The notes under the pieces: model-generated | Databases searched by the model: none | Seen by the model: the letters and a program-made list of their open reading frames with translations, nothing else | What the model was told of the DNA's origin: nothing | Assembly (NCBI GenBank): GCA_019636375.1 | Contig: JAHBXS010000003.1 | Coordinates: 62,001-126,000 of the forward strand | Origin: Pirellulaceae bacterium | GTDB taxonomy: Bacteria; Planctomycetota; Planctomycetia; Pirellulales; Pirellulaceae | Direction: 5' to 3' | Length of the DNA stretch: 64,000 nt | In this document: piece after piece, positions 63,333-64,000 of the stretch | How positions within the stretch are numbered: position 1 is the first letter of the stretch | Layout: each line of letters begins with the position of its first letter | Made by a program: the position numbers and the translations under genes

Positions 63333-63664
63333 CAAAGATTTATCGGCTTACCAATATTGCACGGGATGATTTGGATTCGATTGCAACGGAAATTGGTGCC
63401 TCTAGCCCAACCGCTTCCGAGGCTATTCTCGACCGATTATTCGATACGTTTCAGCTCCTAGCCGAGCACCCAGAAATAGGAACCCTTCGAAACGACTTGG
63501 GAACCGACGTACGAGTTTTCTCTCCCCAGAAGCCGGCACGAAACTATCTTGTTTTTTACTTTCCTATTCCCAAAGGGGTCGCAATTATTGGTATTGTGCA
63601 TGGAGCGAGGGACTGGATTTCGCTGTTTCCGTCCGAAGATCGAATCGATAAAGAGCAATCGTAA
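63329..63664 (+). CDS. parE: ParE-family toxin
   Basis: A 111-residue RelE/ParE-superfamily protein. It opens with LTNIARDDLDSIATEI and continues with AILDRLFDTFQLLAEHPEIG and the Arg-rich C-terminal strand VRVFSPQKPARNYLVFYFP. The last strand is VAIIGIVHGARD. ParE toxins act on DNA gyrase. Start is GTG 63329, overlapping the antitoxin TGA by four bases. Together with parD it probably stabilises the plasmid-derived island. Family is clear. Confidence 0.87.
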   Translation: MTKIYRLTNIARDDLDSIATEIGASSPTASEAILDRLFDTFQLLAEHPEIGTLRNDLGTDVRVFSPQKPARNYLVFYFPIPKGVAIIGIVHGARDWISLFPSEDRIDKEQS

Positions 63665-64000
63665 AAGTGTCCCATGAATGTCTCGGTTGATCAGTGCCCA
63701 CCGCAGCTTGTTCATGTCGGCTGTCCACTCTGACAATTTTGACTCGTCCGGCTGTTCCAATAACAGACGCGTAAACAGAGCAGTTATCTGCTCGATGTCG
63801 AGCCCAGAATCGAAGCGTAGATATCCGCCGGGTGAACCGGCGGAATTAGAGTCAAGGCAAAATCTAGTGTAGCGAGAAGCGTAAATATCACCTGGACAAG
63901 CCAGGTGCATTACGCCAGGCAAACTCTCTCCCCATAGCCATCGGTATCTACATATCTATACGCTCCTTCACGGAGTGAACGCCCACGTGGCTTTTCACTC
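63665..64000. repeat. Hairpin-rich end of window, including an intron-free copy of the two-hairpin repeat
   Basis: Two perfect 7-bp stem-loops occur: CCGCCGG-GTGAA?-CCGGCGG at 63825-63843 and CACCTGG-ACAAG-CCAGGTG at 63889-63907. At 63967-64000 TTCAC-GGA-GTGAA is followed by a segment matching the halves that flank the group II intron (CCACG then TGGCTTTTCACTC). It is cut off by the window edge. A minus-strand frame at 63665-63922 looks like a fragmentary or spurious gene and is not called. Confidence 0.7.

Noticed and set aside
63458..63922. A 154-codon minus-strand frame at the right end
   Set aside because: It overlaps the toxin gene antisense and runs through two hairpins. The part from 63665 on could be a gene remnant but is too weak to call.

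Overview
The window is chromosomal DNA of moderate GC content, most likely from a planctomycete (Planctomycetota, Pirellulales-like). The main pointers are a DUF1598 secreted protein, a Minf_1886-family protein, a zinc-ribbon/VWA membrane protein, a transmembrane Ser/Thr kinase, a split CoaC/CoaB pair, an LptD-like outer-membrane protein and dispersed hairpin repeats. The assignment rests on family recognition only; no 16S or other phylogenetic marker gene is present.

Region by region. 1-5 kb: the start of an MMPL/RND-type transporter running off the left edge, a bacterial Dnmt2-like cytosine methyltransferase, a deleted IS66 relic, REP-like hairpins and a membrane glycosyltransferase. 5-13 kb: a Minf_1886 protein, a zinc-ribbon/VWA protein, sulfate activation genes (cysD and a fused cysNC), a lipoprotein, a structured intergenic segment and a DUF1598 protein. 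13-27 kb: HslU/HslV on the minus strand, a diguanylate cyclase, a ribosomal-S1-like protein, PyrD, Maf, an RluA-type pseudouridine synthase, a protein kinase, a membrane-tethered HhH protein, two oxidoreductases and an HtrA protease. 27-33 kb: a compact plus-strand housekeeping run, tpiA-secG-yicC-gmk-rpoZ-coaC-coaB-MFS. 33-35.6 kb: a DinB-like protein, tRNA-Ser(GGA), a DUF433/DUF5615 toxin-antitoxin pair and a metallophosphoesterase. 35.8-41.5 kb: a periplasmic parvulin-type chaperone and a divergent LptD-like protein. 41.5-49.3 kb: DgkA, a translationally coupled hydroxyproline-catabolism trio (semialdehyde dehydrogenase, 4-hydroxyproline epimerase, FAD oxidoreductase), an esterase and HrpB helicase.

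From 49.3 kb the content becomes mobile or accessory: a complete group II (IIC-like) intron inside a two-hairpin repeat, a secreted six-hairpin glycosidase fused to a ThuA domain, an intact ISAs1-family element with a 10-bp target duplication, a plasmid-type RepA gene with phased repeats upstream and iteron-like repeats downstream, a nested GC-rich palindrome, an adenine methyltransferase coupled to a small PD-(D/E)XK-like protein, a primase/TOPRIM relic and a ParD/ParE pair. The last bases of the window carry what looks like an intron-free copy of the repeat that houses the intron. The 55.7-63.7 kb stretch reads as a plasmid-derived island.

The most interesting items are the Dnmt2-like enzyme, the intron and its empty site, the plasmid-type replication module with the adjoining methyltransferase/nuclease-like pair, and the glycosidase-ThuA fusion.
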